Source: Porphyra umbilicalis
Lineage: Eukaryota; Rhodophyta; Bangiophyceae; Bangiales; Bangiaceae
Reading direction: 5' to 3'
Assembly: GCA_002049455.2 (NCBI GenBank)
Contig: KV918787.1
Location: forward strand, 124,001 to 188,000
DNA: 64,000 bases
Shown here: in pieces, positions 33,112 to 43,690 of the stretch
How the letters are laid out: each line of letters begins with the position of its first letter
Position numbering within the stretch: position 1 is the stretch's first letter
Program-made: the position numbers and the translations under genes
The notes under the pieces: model-generated
What the model was told of the DNA's origin: nothing
What the model saw: only the letters and a program-made list of their open reading frames with translations
Database searches by the model: none

Positions 33112-35631
33112 CTACTTGGTATTCTGACACTTGCGGTTCATCTTGACACAGCAGCCCGCGCGGGAGGGCGACCCGGCCGTCGCAGCGGCGTCCATCGCTC
33201 TCCCATAGGTTGTGCACATGCGCGCGCAACAGTAGTGGTCGTTGATCGCGTCGTAGTCGCGCGGGCACGAGCGGCAGCGCGGGACAGCCGGGCGAAAGGC
33301 GTCGACGGGCCGACCCCAGACGCCACCATGCGCGGTGGCCGACTTGCCGATACGTTTCTGCTGGCTCGCCGGCGGTCCGGGCGACCAACTCTCAAGGCCT
33401 CCCAAGTCGATGTCTGTCACCATGTGGGCGGCGGTGGCCGCCAGCCCCGCCGGCGCGGCCGCGTCACGGCCCCCCTGCCGACCGTCGCCGAGCCGAACGG
33501 TCGGCACGCCCGCTACTGCGGACCTGATGGTGGCCGCTACCGTGGAAGGGCACCGCTTCAAATCACCGACCACCTTCGTGCCGTCCACGTCAATGGCCAC
33601 GACCTTGCCCGTCCTGACCGGCAGCGCAAACTGCACCGCCGACGCCGCGGCGATGCGTGCGGCGGCGGGCGCGTAGGCACACGCCCACGCTGCCTGTTCC
33701 CCTCGGAGGGCGGTCTTCAAGTCGGACGGGAAGCGGCACTTGTTCAGCGCGTACCCGCTCACGTCGACGAGGACGCGCGTATTCGCCGCCGCCGCATAGT
33801 TGGCCAGGTGCCACCCGAGGTTCTCCCAGTACCCGTCGGGGACGCACAGGTCACCGGCGATACCGTCGGGGATGCCCATCCACGACAGCGGGCGGAGGAC
33901 ATATTCAAAGTAGGCCGTCGAGCAGCACGAGGTGCTCCCATTGGCGGCGTCTATCGTCGCGATGAGGGCGGCAACGACCTGGCTGCGGTGGACAACCCTG
34001 CACGGCGTTGTCGCATTGGGCCCAAACTGCTCCGCGGGCCAGGTGCGGTCCGGGGCCAAGACGACGGGCGCCATTGTCGCGAGCGCGCTGGTCTTTGTCG
34101 CGCGGACACGCGGGATCTGCGTCGGCCTTGGCGTCGGCGTCGGCGAGGGTGCGGGCGCGGGCGGAAGCGTCGGAGAGGGCGTGGACGGCGGCGACGGCGA
34201 CGCGCTCGCGCTCGGCGACGGCGACGCGCTCGCGCTCGGCGACGGCGACGCACTCGCGCTCGGCGACGGCGACGCACTCGCGCTCGCCGTCGGCGGTGGC
34301 GGCGGCGACGCGCTCGCGCTCGGCGACGGCGACGCACTCGCGCTCGGCGACGGCGACGCACTCGCGCTCGCCGTCGGCGGTGGCGGCGGCGACGCGCTCG
34401 CGCTTGGCATCGGTGTGGCGGTCTGCAGCGGCTTGGGCGCGGCCGTCGCGGCGGCGGTCGCGGCTGCACCCCACCCCATGACGTCGGTCCTGTGGGGGAC
34501 CCCAGTCGTTGGCGACAGCGTCCGCGACGGGGACCCCCACCCGGGCGCCGGCGGCTGCGCGTCGCCCCGCTCATAGGCGGCGTTAAACTCACCATTCCAC
34601 GCTTCCCGTTTGTCCCACGCGGCCACGTCGGTCTTGTGGGCGGCGGTCGCTTTGGTAGCGAGCGCACTCTGGGCCACCGCCACGTCGGCCTTGACCCCCT
34701 TGTACTCGTCTGCGAGCACGTTTGACGCGGCGTTGAGATCCCGACTCAGCGTCTTGGCTGCGTCTTGGAGGGCGTGGTAGCTGGTTGAGCGGGCGGCGGC
34801 AATGGCCGCGGCGGCGCGCGTCTCCGCTGCTGCCACGGCCTGCTGGTGGGCGCGCTGCAGGCGCGCCGTCTCGGAGCGGTGAGCGGTCATGAGGGCCGAG
34901 TGGGTGGCGAGGCCCCGGTAGCGGGCCCTCAAGGTCGGCGCCCTGTGCGCGGCGGCAAAGGCCGCTTGGGCGGGCACCTTGTAGCGCGCGTCTGCTGCGG
35001 CCTGCCCGGCGGCCCATGCCCGTGCCGCCGCCCGCGTGTCGGCCGTCTTTCTGGCGGCCGCTGCCTTGAAGGCCGCCTTCTTGGCCGCATTGGCTGCGGC
35101 CTCGGCCGCGTTGTACGCGTCGACGGCGGCGGACATGGCGGTCTGCTTGCGCACGTCCGACGCGGCGCCCATCGCATTCATCTTGGTGTCCGCCACCTTG
35201 GACGTTTCTTTGTACGCGGTGCGGCGGTGGGCAAGGCCAGCCCTGTCGACGGCGACGCGGGCATCGCCAACGCCCTTGAATTGGTGAAAGCGGGGTGACG
35301 GGCGGCGCCCAAAGACCATCCGGACGGCGGGGGCGGGGAGGTCGTCGCCCCGGCCTGCCCCACCGACGAGCGTGGGGCGGCGGCCGGACAGCGGGGGGGG
35401 CGGGGGGGACAACGGCAGCGAGGGGGGGGGCGGTGCCGCCACCGCCGCCGCCGCCACCGCCGCCGCCGCTGCCGCCGCCGCCGCGTCCGCCGTCGGCGCC
35501 ACGCTCCTGGCGCCGCCGCCCGCCGCCGTCGCCGCCGCCGTCGCCGCCGCCGCGTCGCACGGGGCGGCGGCGCAGAGGACCACGGCGGCGGCCGCAGCCG
35601 CCGCGACGGCGGCGGCCGCAAAGCGCACCAT
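33112..35631 (-). CDS. Secreted Ala-rich / Ser-Pro-rich modular protein with Cys-rich C-terminal domains (839 residues)
   Basis: A single uninterrupted frame. ATG 35631 ([13 protein letters not shown]) starts a strong signal peptide (hydrophobic core to CAAAPCDA); the frame extends 94 codons upstream without a better start. After a Pro-rich patch, residues ~150-400 are an Ala/Lys/Arg-rich helical rod (DVRKQTAMSAAVDAYNAAEA), a probable coiled coil. A linker of 24-bp repeat units encodes SASASPSP repeats (window 34190-34410), resembling hydroxyproline-rich matrix linkers. The next ~230 residues are a Cys-containing globular domain (CRVVHRSQVVAALIATIDAA, CCSTAYFEYVL, GYALNKCRFPSDL). The tail is Cys-rich (CRSCPRDYDAINDHYCCARM). 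No family recognised. I infer an extracellular matrix or cell-wall protein. Confidence 0.75.
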   Translation of the reverse strand: MVRFAAAAVAAAAAAAVVLCAAAPCDAAAATAAATAAGGGARSVAPTADAAAAAAAAAVAAAAVAAPPPPSLPLSPPPPPLSGRRPTLVGGAGRGDDLPAPAVRMVFGRRPSPRFHQFKGVGDARVAVDRAGLAHRRTAYKETSKVADTKMNAMGAASDVRKQTAMSAAVDAYNAAEAAANAAKKAAFKAAAARKTADTRAAARAWAAGQAAADARYKVPAQAAFAAAHRAPTLRARYRGLATHSALMTAHRSETARLQRAHQQAVAAAETRAAAAIAAARSTSYHALQDAAKTLSRDLNAASNVLADEYKGVKADVAVAQSALATKATAAHKTDVAAWDKREAWNGEFNAAYERGDAQPPAPGWGSPSRTLSPTTGVPHRTDVMGWGAAATAAATAAPKPLQTATPMPSASASPPPPPTASASASPSPSASASPSPSASASPPPPPTASASASPSPSASASPSPSASASPSPSASASPSPPSTPSPTLPPAPAPSPTPTPRPTQIPRVRATKTSALATMAPVVLAPDRTWPAEQFGPNATTPCRVVHRSQVVAALIATIDAANGSTSCCSTAYFEYVLRPLSWMGIPDGIAGDLCVPDGYWENLGWHLANYAAAANTRVLVDVSGYALNKCRFPSDLKTALRGEQAAWACAYAPAAARIAAASAVQFALPVRTGKVVAIDVDGTKVVGDLKRCPSTVAATIRSAVAGVPTVRLGDGRQGGRDAAAPAGLAATAAHMVTDIDLGGLESWSPGPPASQQKRIGKSATAHGGVWGRPVDAFRPAVPRCRSCPRDYDAINDHYCCARMCTTYGRAMDAAATAGSPSRAGCCVKMNRKCQNTK
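34190..34410 (-). repeat. 24-bp coding minisatellite (SASASPSP)
   Basis: Repeated GACGGCGACGC(G/A)CTCGCGCTCGGC-type units, broken twice by an 18-bp Gly/Pro-type variant. All copies stay in frame in the secreted protein, so length changes would not break it. Confidence 0.8.
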
Positions 35632-37438
35632 GGCGGCCCGTCGACGGGTGGCCACGCGGCGGCGGGTGGCGCCGCCTGCGCCCGAGTGCCCCACACCCGA
35701 CGCTCGACGCGCGGGGAACCAGGCGACGGGGGCACGCCGCACGGCCCGCACCCGCGCGACGCGGTCGGCGGTGGGGTGGGGGCCCGCGACCGACAAGCGT
35801 CGGCGAGTCGGGCCGCCCCACACGCGCCGCCGCCCGCCGCACTGCCGACCGTCGGTCGTGGAGCGGGCGCCCAACAAAAGCGCGGCGGGCGCCAACAAGC
35901 GCGGTGAGCGCACGGTCGGCGCCGTCGCCGCCCCCGCCGCCGTCGCCGTCGCCGCCGCCGCCCCCTACACACACGGGGCTGCGGCGTCGGCTGGGGGCGG
36001 CGCCGTGGTTGTGGCCGCCGCTGCAGGCGGCCGCACCGGCCGCCCCATTGCCACTGCTGTTGCCGCCGCCGCCGGCGCCCCCACCAGCGGCCGCGGCGCG
36101 CCGGGGCCACCGCCGCCACACCCCCCACCGCCAGCCACCCGCCACGGGCAGCCGAGGCGGCGGCCACGGGGCGCGGCGCCCGCAGCGGCGGCGGCGGCGG
36201 CGGCGGCGGCGCGGCCGCTGTCCCCCACCCGCAGCCGTGGCCGCGGCAGAGGCGCCCCCCGACGGGCGGCGACCGGGCGTGCGGCGCGCCCGCATGAGCC
36301 GCCGCCCGCTGCAGCGGGGAGGTGGGCGCGCGGCTGGCAGCGGATGGGGGCGGGGGGTGGGGGCCGGGGGGCGCCCACCCCGGGGGGGGGACGTGGGGGG
36401 AAGGCGTGTCGCCGCTCCCTCCACCAGGGGGAGGGCGTGCCGCCGCTCCCTCTACCAGGGGGAGGGCGTGCCGCCGCTCCCTCTACCAGGAGGGCGTGCC
36501 GCCGCTCCCTCCACCAGGGGGAGGGCGTGCCGCCGCTCCCTCCACCGCCGCCGCCACCGGCGGCCTGCCGGCCGGCCTGGCGGCGGGACGCCGCGGGGGT
36601 GGGGGGGCGGGGGGGGGGGGCCGCCGCGGGCGGGGCGTGGCGGACCGGGCGCGAGCGCGGGAGACCGCCCGGCCGCTTGCATTGATGGGGTTTGCCGCCT
36701 TGCACGCAGATCTATGGTTTGGCCACGCTCACATGAAAAAGAAATAGCAGTCGCATCAGAAATTCGTGTGCCACGGATGAAAAGAAGATGAACAATGGAC
36801 CGCCGCCCTGCTTTGGGCCAAAAGCCGCTCCGCAGCACGCTTGCTTGTCAACCCCCACAGCGCCCACGCCGTTGCCGGTCGTGCGCCGAGTCAAAGCGGC
36901 TCGCCCACCCCCCGTCGGGTCGGCAGATGGGGGCGGGTGGAGGTTTCGGGCCCGCGACAAGTTGCCGGTCGCCCCGCCGTGGGAGTGGCGCAGCGGCCAG
37001 AGACTGTTGGCGATACAACCACGGGTCCGTCGCGGGGGCGGCATCTGGCACGACCCGTATCGTCGTCCGTGCCACCCCGTCCAAAGGCTGGGGGGGAGAG
37101 CGCAGGCAGATGAGCGCGGCAAAGGGGACAGAGGCCATGGCCAAGCGTGATGGCCTCAGTGGAAACGACACAAAAAAAAGAAGCATGAATGCTGCAGGAT
37201 GGCACCAAGCTGCCCAAACGGCGCTCCACAGGCCACCACGCGAGGCGCTCCCCACCCACAAGATGCCCGCAAAGGCCCGTCCACGCAGCGGCAGTCGACA
37301 CCCAAACAAAGAGCACACCCCACACAGGGGCCCTCACCTCCCAGCCGTCCGAGTCCCGCCACAATGCCGCCGACCGTCGCCCACCCCCACGCGGCTACCC
37401 GCCCTGGTATGGAGGCGGCGGCACAGAATGTGGCCACA
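35632..37438. other. Spacer with GC-rich promoter region and minisatellite
   Basis: 35.63-36.7 kb is GC-rich upstream sequence of the secreted-protein gene, with a 31-bp minisatellite at 36.40-36.55 kb. 36.7-37.44 kb is the 3' side of the TMA7 gene. No further gene. Confidence 0.4.
36398..36552. repeat. 31-bp minisatellite, about five copies
   Basis: Units begin GGCGTGCCGCCGCTCCCTC and end ACCAGGGGGAG. One unit is 3 bp shorter. Copies are nearly identical, which suggests recent expansion. Confidence 0.85.
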
Positions 37439-38089
37439 CTACTTCTTCTTGCCTTTGCCCTTGCTGCCGGCGGCAGCGGCAGCCTCCTTGAGCTTCTTGG
37501 CCTCCTCCTTTTGCTTCTGCTTGAAGGCAACGTCCTCCTGAGGACGCCCAACATGAAGCCAAAGAGCCAAAGAGCGCAAGCCGAAAAGTGAAGAGCAAGA
37601 CCAAGACGCGACAAAGAACAAGAAAAACCCAACAGTCAACACCCTGGCATCAAATCAAGCCACGGACGACGCAGAAGTGCATACCATCGACAACAAACAA
37701 GAGATTCCTACGCCAGCCTCTGCCAAACCATACATGGAGAAATAGGCGAAGCACGCCGGCACAAACGGCTCTCGTGCATACAACACTGCCACCTCCACCG
37801 AGGCCAAAGCAGTACCACCACACCAGCCGCACGCTTGAAACAGGGCACCCGACCTGCCCCCCGCGGTGCCAGCAAAATGCGGTCCCACCACTTCGCGACA
37901 CCAGGCCCATGGCACAACGCCAACACGTTCACAAGAGCAAAACGAAAGCAAGTCCCGCTCATCGTCCAAGGGCGCCCACCACCAGCAACGCCCCGAGCGT
38001 GTCGCCGCTCCACGTACCTCGGACAAGTTCTTCTCCCCGGGCTTCTTCTGCTTCAGGGGCTTCGCCTTGCCGCCATCACGGCCGACCAT
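37439..38089 (-). CDS. TMA7: Translation machinery-associated protein 7 (TMA7/CCDC72) homologue, two exons
   Basis: Exon 1 (38018-38089) encodes MVGRDGGKAKPLKQKKPGEK and NLSE. Exon 2 (37439-37537) encodes EDVAFKQKQKEEAKKLKEAA and a Gly/Lys tail ending KGKGKKK. Together they give 56 residues that match TMA7 throughout: the GREGGKKKPLK start, the EEDxAFKQKQKEExKK core and the basic C terminus (human TMA7 is 64 residues). The 480-nt intron (37538-38017) has GTACGT donor and CTCAG acceptor and is phase 0. TMA7 is a small ribosome-associated protein of unknown exact role. The gene starts 419 bp from the divergent Nudix gene, so the two probably share a promoter region. Confidence 0.9.
37538..38017 (-). 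other. Intron of the TMA7 gene (480 nt)
   Basis: GAG|GTACGT donor and CCTCAG|GAG acceptor on the minus strand. Splicing joins NLSE to EDVAFKQ, the conserved centre of TMA7. Confidence 0.85.
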
Positions 38090-38508
38090 CTTGACGGGCT
38101 GCCCGTGTACAATGTGCGCTTGGAGGGTGGCGGGTTGACAGAAGGTGCCGGGGGAGGGATGGCGCACAGCAAGGCGGCCGGGGGGGCGGGCTCGTCCCCG
38201 CAGTGCAGTGCGCTCGAAGTGGCGTGCCACGGCGAGGCCACGCCGTGGTCGCTATCGGGAGTTGATCGGAGAATTGGTCCGCTGACCCGATTTGAATTTC
38301 TCCTATTTATGATAAATTCTAATTCTACTGATGACGAAGTGGTCCGTCAGTCAAGCAGCGGATCAAGTCCAGCTTGCAAACGGCCCGCGCGGCACGTGCA
38401 CAGCGTCCCCATGAAGCCGGGGCCGCGCGTCGCCAGCGATCGATCCGACAACCATGCCACTGTCGTTGTCCTTCGCCTTTCACCGTCACCGCCTGCGTGT
38501 CGCGCGGC

Positions 38509-39437
38509 ATGAGGCTCCCGCTCTCGCTGTTGCCCACTGCGCTATCCCCTCTGGGTGCTCCCACCCTGTGTCGCCGGCTTCTTGGTCAAACATTGCGGTC
38601 GTCATCTGTCCCCGCCGCCCCCCGGCGGTCGTCGGCGCCCGCGGCGGCGCGCTCCCCCCGCTGCGGCATGGCGTCGGACGCGGGTGAGGCGGGCGCAGCC
38701 CCCCCCCCCCCTCCCCCCCCCCCCCTCCGCGCTCCCCTACAAGCTGTTGGCATCGTGCCCCGCCGTCACGGGCCACGTCACCGCCGTGTCGACGCCGTAC
38801 GAGACGCGCTGGCTCGCCTTCCGCCACGCCAAATACACCGACGCGACCGGGCGGGAGCGCGACTGGGATTACGTGTCGCGGCCGTGGGCGGGCCCCCCCC
38901 CACCGACGGCAAGCCGACCGTCAACGCGGTCGTCATCTTTGCCCGCCTCTTCACGTCCGCGGCGGGGCCGCACGGCGGGACCCCCCCCGCCGAGGGCGAC
39001 ACGCTCCTCGTGCGCCAATTCCGCCCGAGCGTCGGCCGCGACAGCGTCGAGTTCCCCGCCGGCCTCGTGGACGGCGGCGAAACGCCCACCGACGCGGCCA
39101 TGCGGGAGCTGCGCGAGGAGACGGGCTTCACCGCCACGGCGGTGGTCGACGTGTCGCCCGTCACCTACACGTCGACGGGGCTGTCGGATGAGGGCGTCGT
39201 GCTCGTAACCGTCGACGTGGACGAGGCGGACGCGCGCAACGGGGGGGGGGGGGGGGGGAGGTCATGCAGCAGCCGGATGAGGGGGAGCTGATTCAGGTGC
39301 TGCGGGTGCCCCTGGCGGGGGGGGGGCTGCTGCGCGCGGTGGAGCACCTGGGGGGGGCGGAGGGGGCGGCCATTTTTCACGGGCTGTACTCGGTCGCGTT
39401 GGGCTTGTCGCTCGCAAGCAAGGGGGGAAAGGCGTGA
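38509..39437 (+). CDS. NUDT5-like Nudix hydrolase (ADP-sugar pyrophosphatase type)
   Basis: The Nudix box is complete: FPAGLVDGGE, then AMRELREETGF, matching GX5EX7REUXEEXGU, in the FPAGLVD.GE setting of ADP-ribose/ADP-sugar pyrophosphatases. Upstream VNAVVIFARL and LLVRQFRPSVG are the usual β-strands. Downstream DEGELIQVLRVPLAG and FHGLYSVALGLSLA match the end of NUDT5. ATG 38509 (MRLPLSLLPTALSPLG) gives a possible organellar leader; ATG 38668 (MASDAGEAGAA) is the alternative for a cytosolic form. The segment YKLLASCPAVTGHVTAVSTP to RDWDYVSRPW lies in another frame. Three frame changes fall in C or G runs at about 38.70-38.73, 38.89 and 39.24-39.26 kb. Predicted metal-dependent hydrolysis of ADP-sugars to AMP plus sugar phosphate. 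Confidence 0.8.
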
Positions 39438-39735
39438 CGGACGCGCCGCGCGCACCGTGATACACGAGGCTACCATGTTACAAAACAGGGGTGACGGCAA
39501 TCCCCTCTTTTTCCGCGGTGTAGCCAGGAGGGCGGCTCCGCCAGCGGGACCCAGACAGCGTAAACGGGTGAGCGACCGCCGCGGTCGCGTAGATGTACAG
39601 AGATTTTCCTCTACCAGAACGTCGGTCATTTAACAGTTTCCAGAATGCGCTGTGTTTCCACCTCCTAAAGGTGAGTAGAAGAGAAACTGCAAGGTCCCTG
39701 CGAAATTACCACAGATCTTGGAGCGGGAACTCACT

Positions 39736-39800
39736 GTATTTCCCTGGACTTTAGTCTAGGGTACTTATCAACATGCGCATGGGGTCACACACATAACTTT
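39736..39800 (+). repeat. Dispersed repeat with hairpin motif, copy A
   Basis: CCCTGGACTTTAGTCTAGGG followed by a TATCAACATGCGCAT-type stretch. Matched by 41143-41205 (CCCTGGCCTTCAGGACAGGG, then CCAACATGCGCAT). Confidence 0.6.
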
Positions 39801-41142
39801 TTTTTTTCTCCAGTGCACGCGCGGGAGTACTTGAGGTTGGTCCCGTGTGCACACCTTTTCGGGCGGTACGCAGTGTATCGATCACTGCTGCGGGTCCTTT
39901 GGGCATGGTTCGGTGCGCAACTTGCGTCCAGCACTTTCTGTAGCTTTTCTCGTTTGTAGCATGTCAGCCGTGGTCATACGGACGCCGTACGTCGCCTTTC
40001 GTAGGATGTCCGGGTCAGTTGCCTCAGAATGCGGGTGGTGCGTTCAGACCCCCGGAAACGTCGATCTGGTCAGACGCGTCGACTGTATTTTGTGGTTAAG
40101 TCCGGCGATGGCTCTCCACGGGACAACCAAGGCACATTCTGTTCGAATTTTCAAGCAGACGCTCGCGACCCATCGTCCTGGAGGAGAGGGCCCCCGGACG
40201 GCCGGCGGGAGCTGCCGATGGCCGCACCACCGCTGTCGTCGGGGTCACCACCGCGGCGGCCGCACACGCCCGACACACCCCCCGCGCGCGCGTCGATGCG
40301 CGACCACCCGCGACCAACACAGCCGGCGCGCGGTCGGCCGCCGCGCCGATGAGGCGACCAGCCCCACCCACCCCCCCGCGCGCGCGTGTGAGTGTCCCCG
40401 CCGGCGGCCGCACCGCCCGTCGCGCGCGGTATGGCATGGTTCGAGGCGCCGCCGCCCCCGCGCCAACGCGGCGGCAGCGTTGACGGCGGCCCCGCCCATT
40501 GAGGTGCCCCCCCACTCCTCGCCCCCACCGCTGCAGCGGACAGCTGTCTGACGGTGGACGAGCTCCGCCGCCGTTGGGAGCGGGGAAGGGCGCCGGCAGC
40601 GCCAGCGCCGCCTGCCCTGCCGCGGCTGCCGCCCCTGTCGCGTCCGCCATCGCCGCGACTGCGACGGGTGGTGGCTGCGACGGCGGCGGCGGCGGCGGCG
40701 GGCTGTGGTCGATGGCCCCACCGTCGCCGCTGCCGCCGCTAGCGGCCGTGCGCACCGCCACCGACGCGCCGGCGGCGGACGGCGGCGCGGAGTTTGACGG
40801 CGGCCTGACTGCGGCAGCGGCGGCGGCGCCCAACTGCCGCGGCCGTGGCGACCGGGACGGGTGCGACGGTAGGCCGGCGGCGGTGTGCACGTCTGGAGGT
40901 GCGGGGATATTCGTCTGCTTGTCTCTGGGGGGGGAGGCGCGGCGGTGACGGCGGCGGCGTGGGCGGCGGTGGGGTCGGTGCTTGTTGGCGGTGGCTTGTT
41001 TGCCGAGCATGCGCGGCCGCGCGAGGGGGGTGGTTCGCATGGGCTGGTCGTCGGCGGCTGCTGCGCACGTTGTAAACAAGTCCAGGGTATTTCCGCGAAC
41101 GCGTTTTCAGTCATTATCTATGTTGGGAAAGGAAAACTCCCG

Positions 41143-41205
41143 ATTTTCCCCTGGCCTTCAGGACAGGGTACTATCCAACATGCGCATAGGGGCCCCCATT
41201 CTAAT
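41143..41205 (+). repeat. Dispersed repeat with hairpin motif, copy B
   Basis: Same order as the copy at 39.74 kb; the shared part continues about 40 bases past the hairpin to a T-rich patch. Confidence 0.6.
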
Positions 41206-42188
41206 TTTTTTCCGAGCTAGTGCACGTTGCGGGAATACTTGCGAAAAAGCGGGGTGCACGCGGAGAGACCTCGTACGGCTCGGGCGGACGTCGCCGTACG
41301 TTGAGTCCGACATGGTTAGAAGCGTCAACTTGCACACTATCCGTACATGTATTTTTGCACGATGGCCGTACGTTGGGCGTTTGTGAGGTCCAACCATGTA
41401 GAAAGAGGGTTTTTTTCTCGTTCAGATGGCTTGAAACGGGGGGTCTGTGCTTCAGACGAGCTGGAAACGAGGATGCGTGCTGCATATGACCGCGTCGGGT
41501 GAGGAATTGAAGACGTAATTGGTGAAACATGCCCCTGAGATGCTCTGGACGGTGTTTTTGTTCTTCAAAATTTTGAACGCGCAGGAGAGGGCCAAGATCG
41601 GGGACGGCCGAGAGTCGTGGAATGTGGTGTGACCGTGGCGCGCAGTGACTGAAGCGGGCAGTCGCGAGTGGCGTGACGCAGCTGCCCGCGTGGTTCTGTG
41701 CGCGGACCTGTGACGAGGAGAGGGCGGCGTCGTGCGTGTGGCCCGTGCGAGGGGGTGGTGGTGTCTCGGTGGCGGATCCGGCCGTGCGGGATGTCGCACA
41801 ACTGACCGCGCGGTACGTCGTGGGGGGAGGAGAACGGACAGGGGGTACGTTCGGGGGCTGTGGAGGGGCTGAGGGGCCGTGGGGCTGGAGGGGGGGAGGG
41901 GTGAAGACGCCGCTGGCTAGCCGGTGGCAGCCCCTACGGCGGCGGCGGCGGACCCTGCGCCCGCGCCCCCTGCTGCGATAGGCTTGCTACTGGCAACAAG
42001 CCTAGCCATCATGGACGAGGGGGCGGGAGTGGCGTGGCGTTTGCCCCAGGGGGCGGGTGGACTGCGCGGTAGCGGCGGCGGAGGCGGACGTGGGTGTGAG
42101 GCCGGTGGGCTGGGGGGGGTGAGGCTGTCGGCGAGCCGTGCGTGGCTTGGGACTGTCGCAAGCACGGCGTCGCCTGGGTGGGGGGCCG

Positions 42189-42245
42189 GCGCGCTCCGGG
42201 GCGGACGGCTCTGGCGCGCGCTCCGGGGCGGACGGCTCTGGCGCG
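42189..42245. repeat. Tandem duplication of 27 bp
   Basis: Two identical adjacent copies of GCGCTCCGGGGCGGACGGCT plus CTGGCGC. Confidence 0.85.
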
Positions 42246-42352
42246 CGCGCCTGCCCGTGGACGCCCGCAATGACATAAAAATAAAAACCAATGCAGTGCA
42301 TGAAAAATATAACCACGTGCCAAGTGAAGCGCGACGCGGCATGCTTCAAGTC

Positions 42353-42592
42353 TATGGCGCGTCGCCAAAGAATGATCGGATCCGAGCAAGTTCCACAGCA
42401 AGTTGCAGCATGCTGTGACCGTGCTGTGACTGTGCTTTGAAATAAAATTGCATGCTGAGGGCTCCTGGATGGCTCTGTGGGAGGCAAGGACGATCACAGC
42501 AATTTTAAATTCTGTGCTGTGAGCTGCTGTGAACTGCTGTGACTTGCTGTGAGCGTTTCTCAGATCCGATCATTCTTTGGCGACGCGCCATA
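42353..42592. mobile_element. Fold-back MITE (240 bp)
   Basis: Terminal inverted repeats of 34 bp, starting TATGGCGCGTCGCCAAAGAA, at 42353-42386 and 42559-42592 differ at one base. The interior is itself partly self-complementary (CACAGCAAG... against ...CTTGCTGTG, and TAAAATTGC against GCAATTTTA), so the whole unit can fold into one long hairpin. A TA dinucleotide brackets TGGCGCG...CGCGCCA on both sides, compatible with a Tc1/mariner-type TA target. It has no coding capacity. Confidence 0.8.
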
Positions 42593-42984
42593 AATAATGC
42601 TCCAGAACTTCCTCGTATAGATTGTCTTCGATCACAGCACAACTCCAGGCCAGGGTGTTTTCGCGTACGCGCTTTCAGTCTTTCTCTGGCCAATCGTCCG
42701 CACTCCCCCGTTTCGGCGCGCCCTTTCCCCGACACTGCTCCGATCATCGTTGCAGCCGCGGGCGCGTGCGGCCGCCCGAGCGCTCGCCCCCGCTGCGCCG
42801 CGCCGTCTCCACCGCGCCGGTGCGGTCATCGCCCCTGCGCTGCTGCGGCGCCGCGCGCTTCCCCCCCCCCTTTTCCCCTGCCCCACCTCCCTCTGGTTGT
42901 TTCCTCGCCCCAACCCGCGACGCGCGCGGCGCCCCCCCCCCACGGCGCGGCGTGGCCGGCGGGGCGCGGCCGCCCCCCCCGACC
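42593..42984. other. Upstream region of the RD/GDR-repeat gene
   Basis: A transition from MITE flank to GC-rich promoter DNA. No TATA box recognised. Confidence 0.35.
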
Positions 42985-43637
42985 ATGGGCAGCAACCGCG
43001 CGCGCGACGAGCGGCGCTCGTCGGCGCGGCGGCTGCGGGCGCACCCCCCCCCCCAGCCCCCCCCCCGGTCACCCACGCCCTCCTCCTCCTCTGACGCGTC
43101 GGGGGCGTCGGCCCCCCCGCCCGCCACGTCGGGCGGCGGCGGCGGCGGCGGCAGCGGCGGCCGCCGCGACCGCGACCGCGACCGCGACCGCGACCGCGAG
43201 CGCGACCGCGAGCGCGACGGCGGGCGCTCACGCGAGTGGGGTGGGGGGCGCGACCGCTCCCGCGGCAGCGGCGGGACGACCCACTCGGGGGGGGCCCCCG
43301 CGGGGGGTGCGCCCGCGGGTGCGGGGGGCACGCCCCCGCGGCGGCGCGGCGGCGGGGGGGGGGGGGGGGGGGGGGGAGGGGGGGGGGCCTCGACTCCCCA
43401 CCGGCGGGCGGACTGGGGGACCTCATGCTCCCGCGGGCGGTGGCGTTGCCGCCCCCCGTGTCGGGGGCGGGCGCCGCCAGTGCCCCCGCGGGCGGCGGCT
43501 TAAAGGTGCGCATTAGCCTGCCGGCGGCGGTCGGGCTGCCCGCCGCCGCCGCCACCGCCGCCGCCGCCGACGGCGGGTCGCGGGGCGCAGACGCCCCCGG
43601 CGGCCGCGGCGGCGGCGGCAGCGGCGGCGGCGGTGGC

Positions 43638-43690
<53 letters not shown>

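Larger units (their letters stand above)
39438..42352. other. Spacer with interspersed repeats and one GC-rich island
   Basis: 39.6-40.1 and 41.1-41.5 kb are moderate-GC and share a ~70-bp repeat. 40.1-41.0 kb is GC-rich with low-complexity frames only. 41.6-42.3 kb contains a tandem 27-bp duplication (42189-42245). I find no supported gene. Confidence 0.35.

Noticed and set aside
34008-34576. Plus-strand frames encoding SRSATATRSRS- or GDGDALALGDGD-type repeats
   Set aside because: They are the antisense reading of the 24-bp coding minisatellite in the secreted 839-residue protein.
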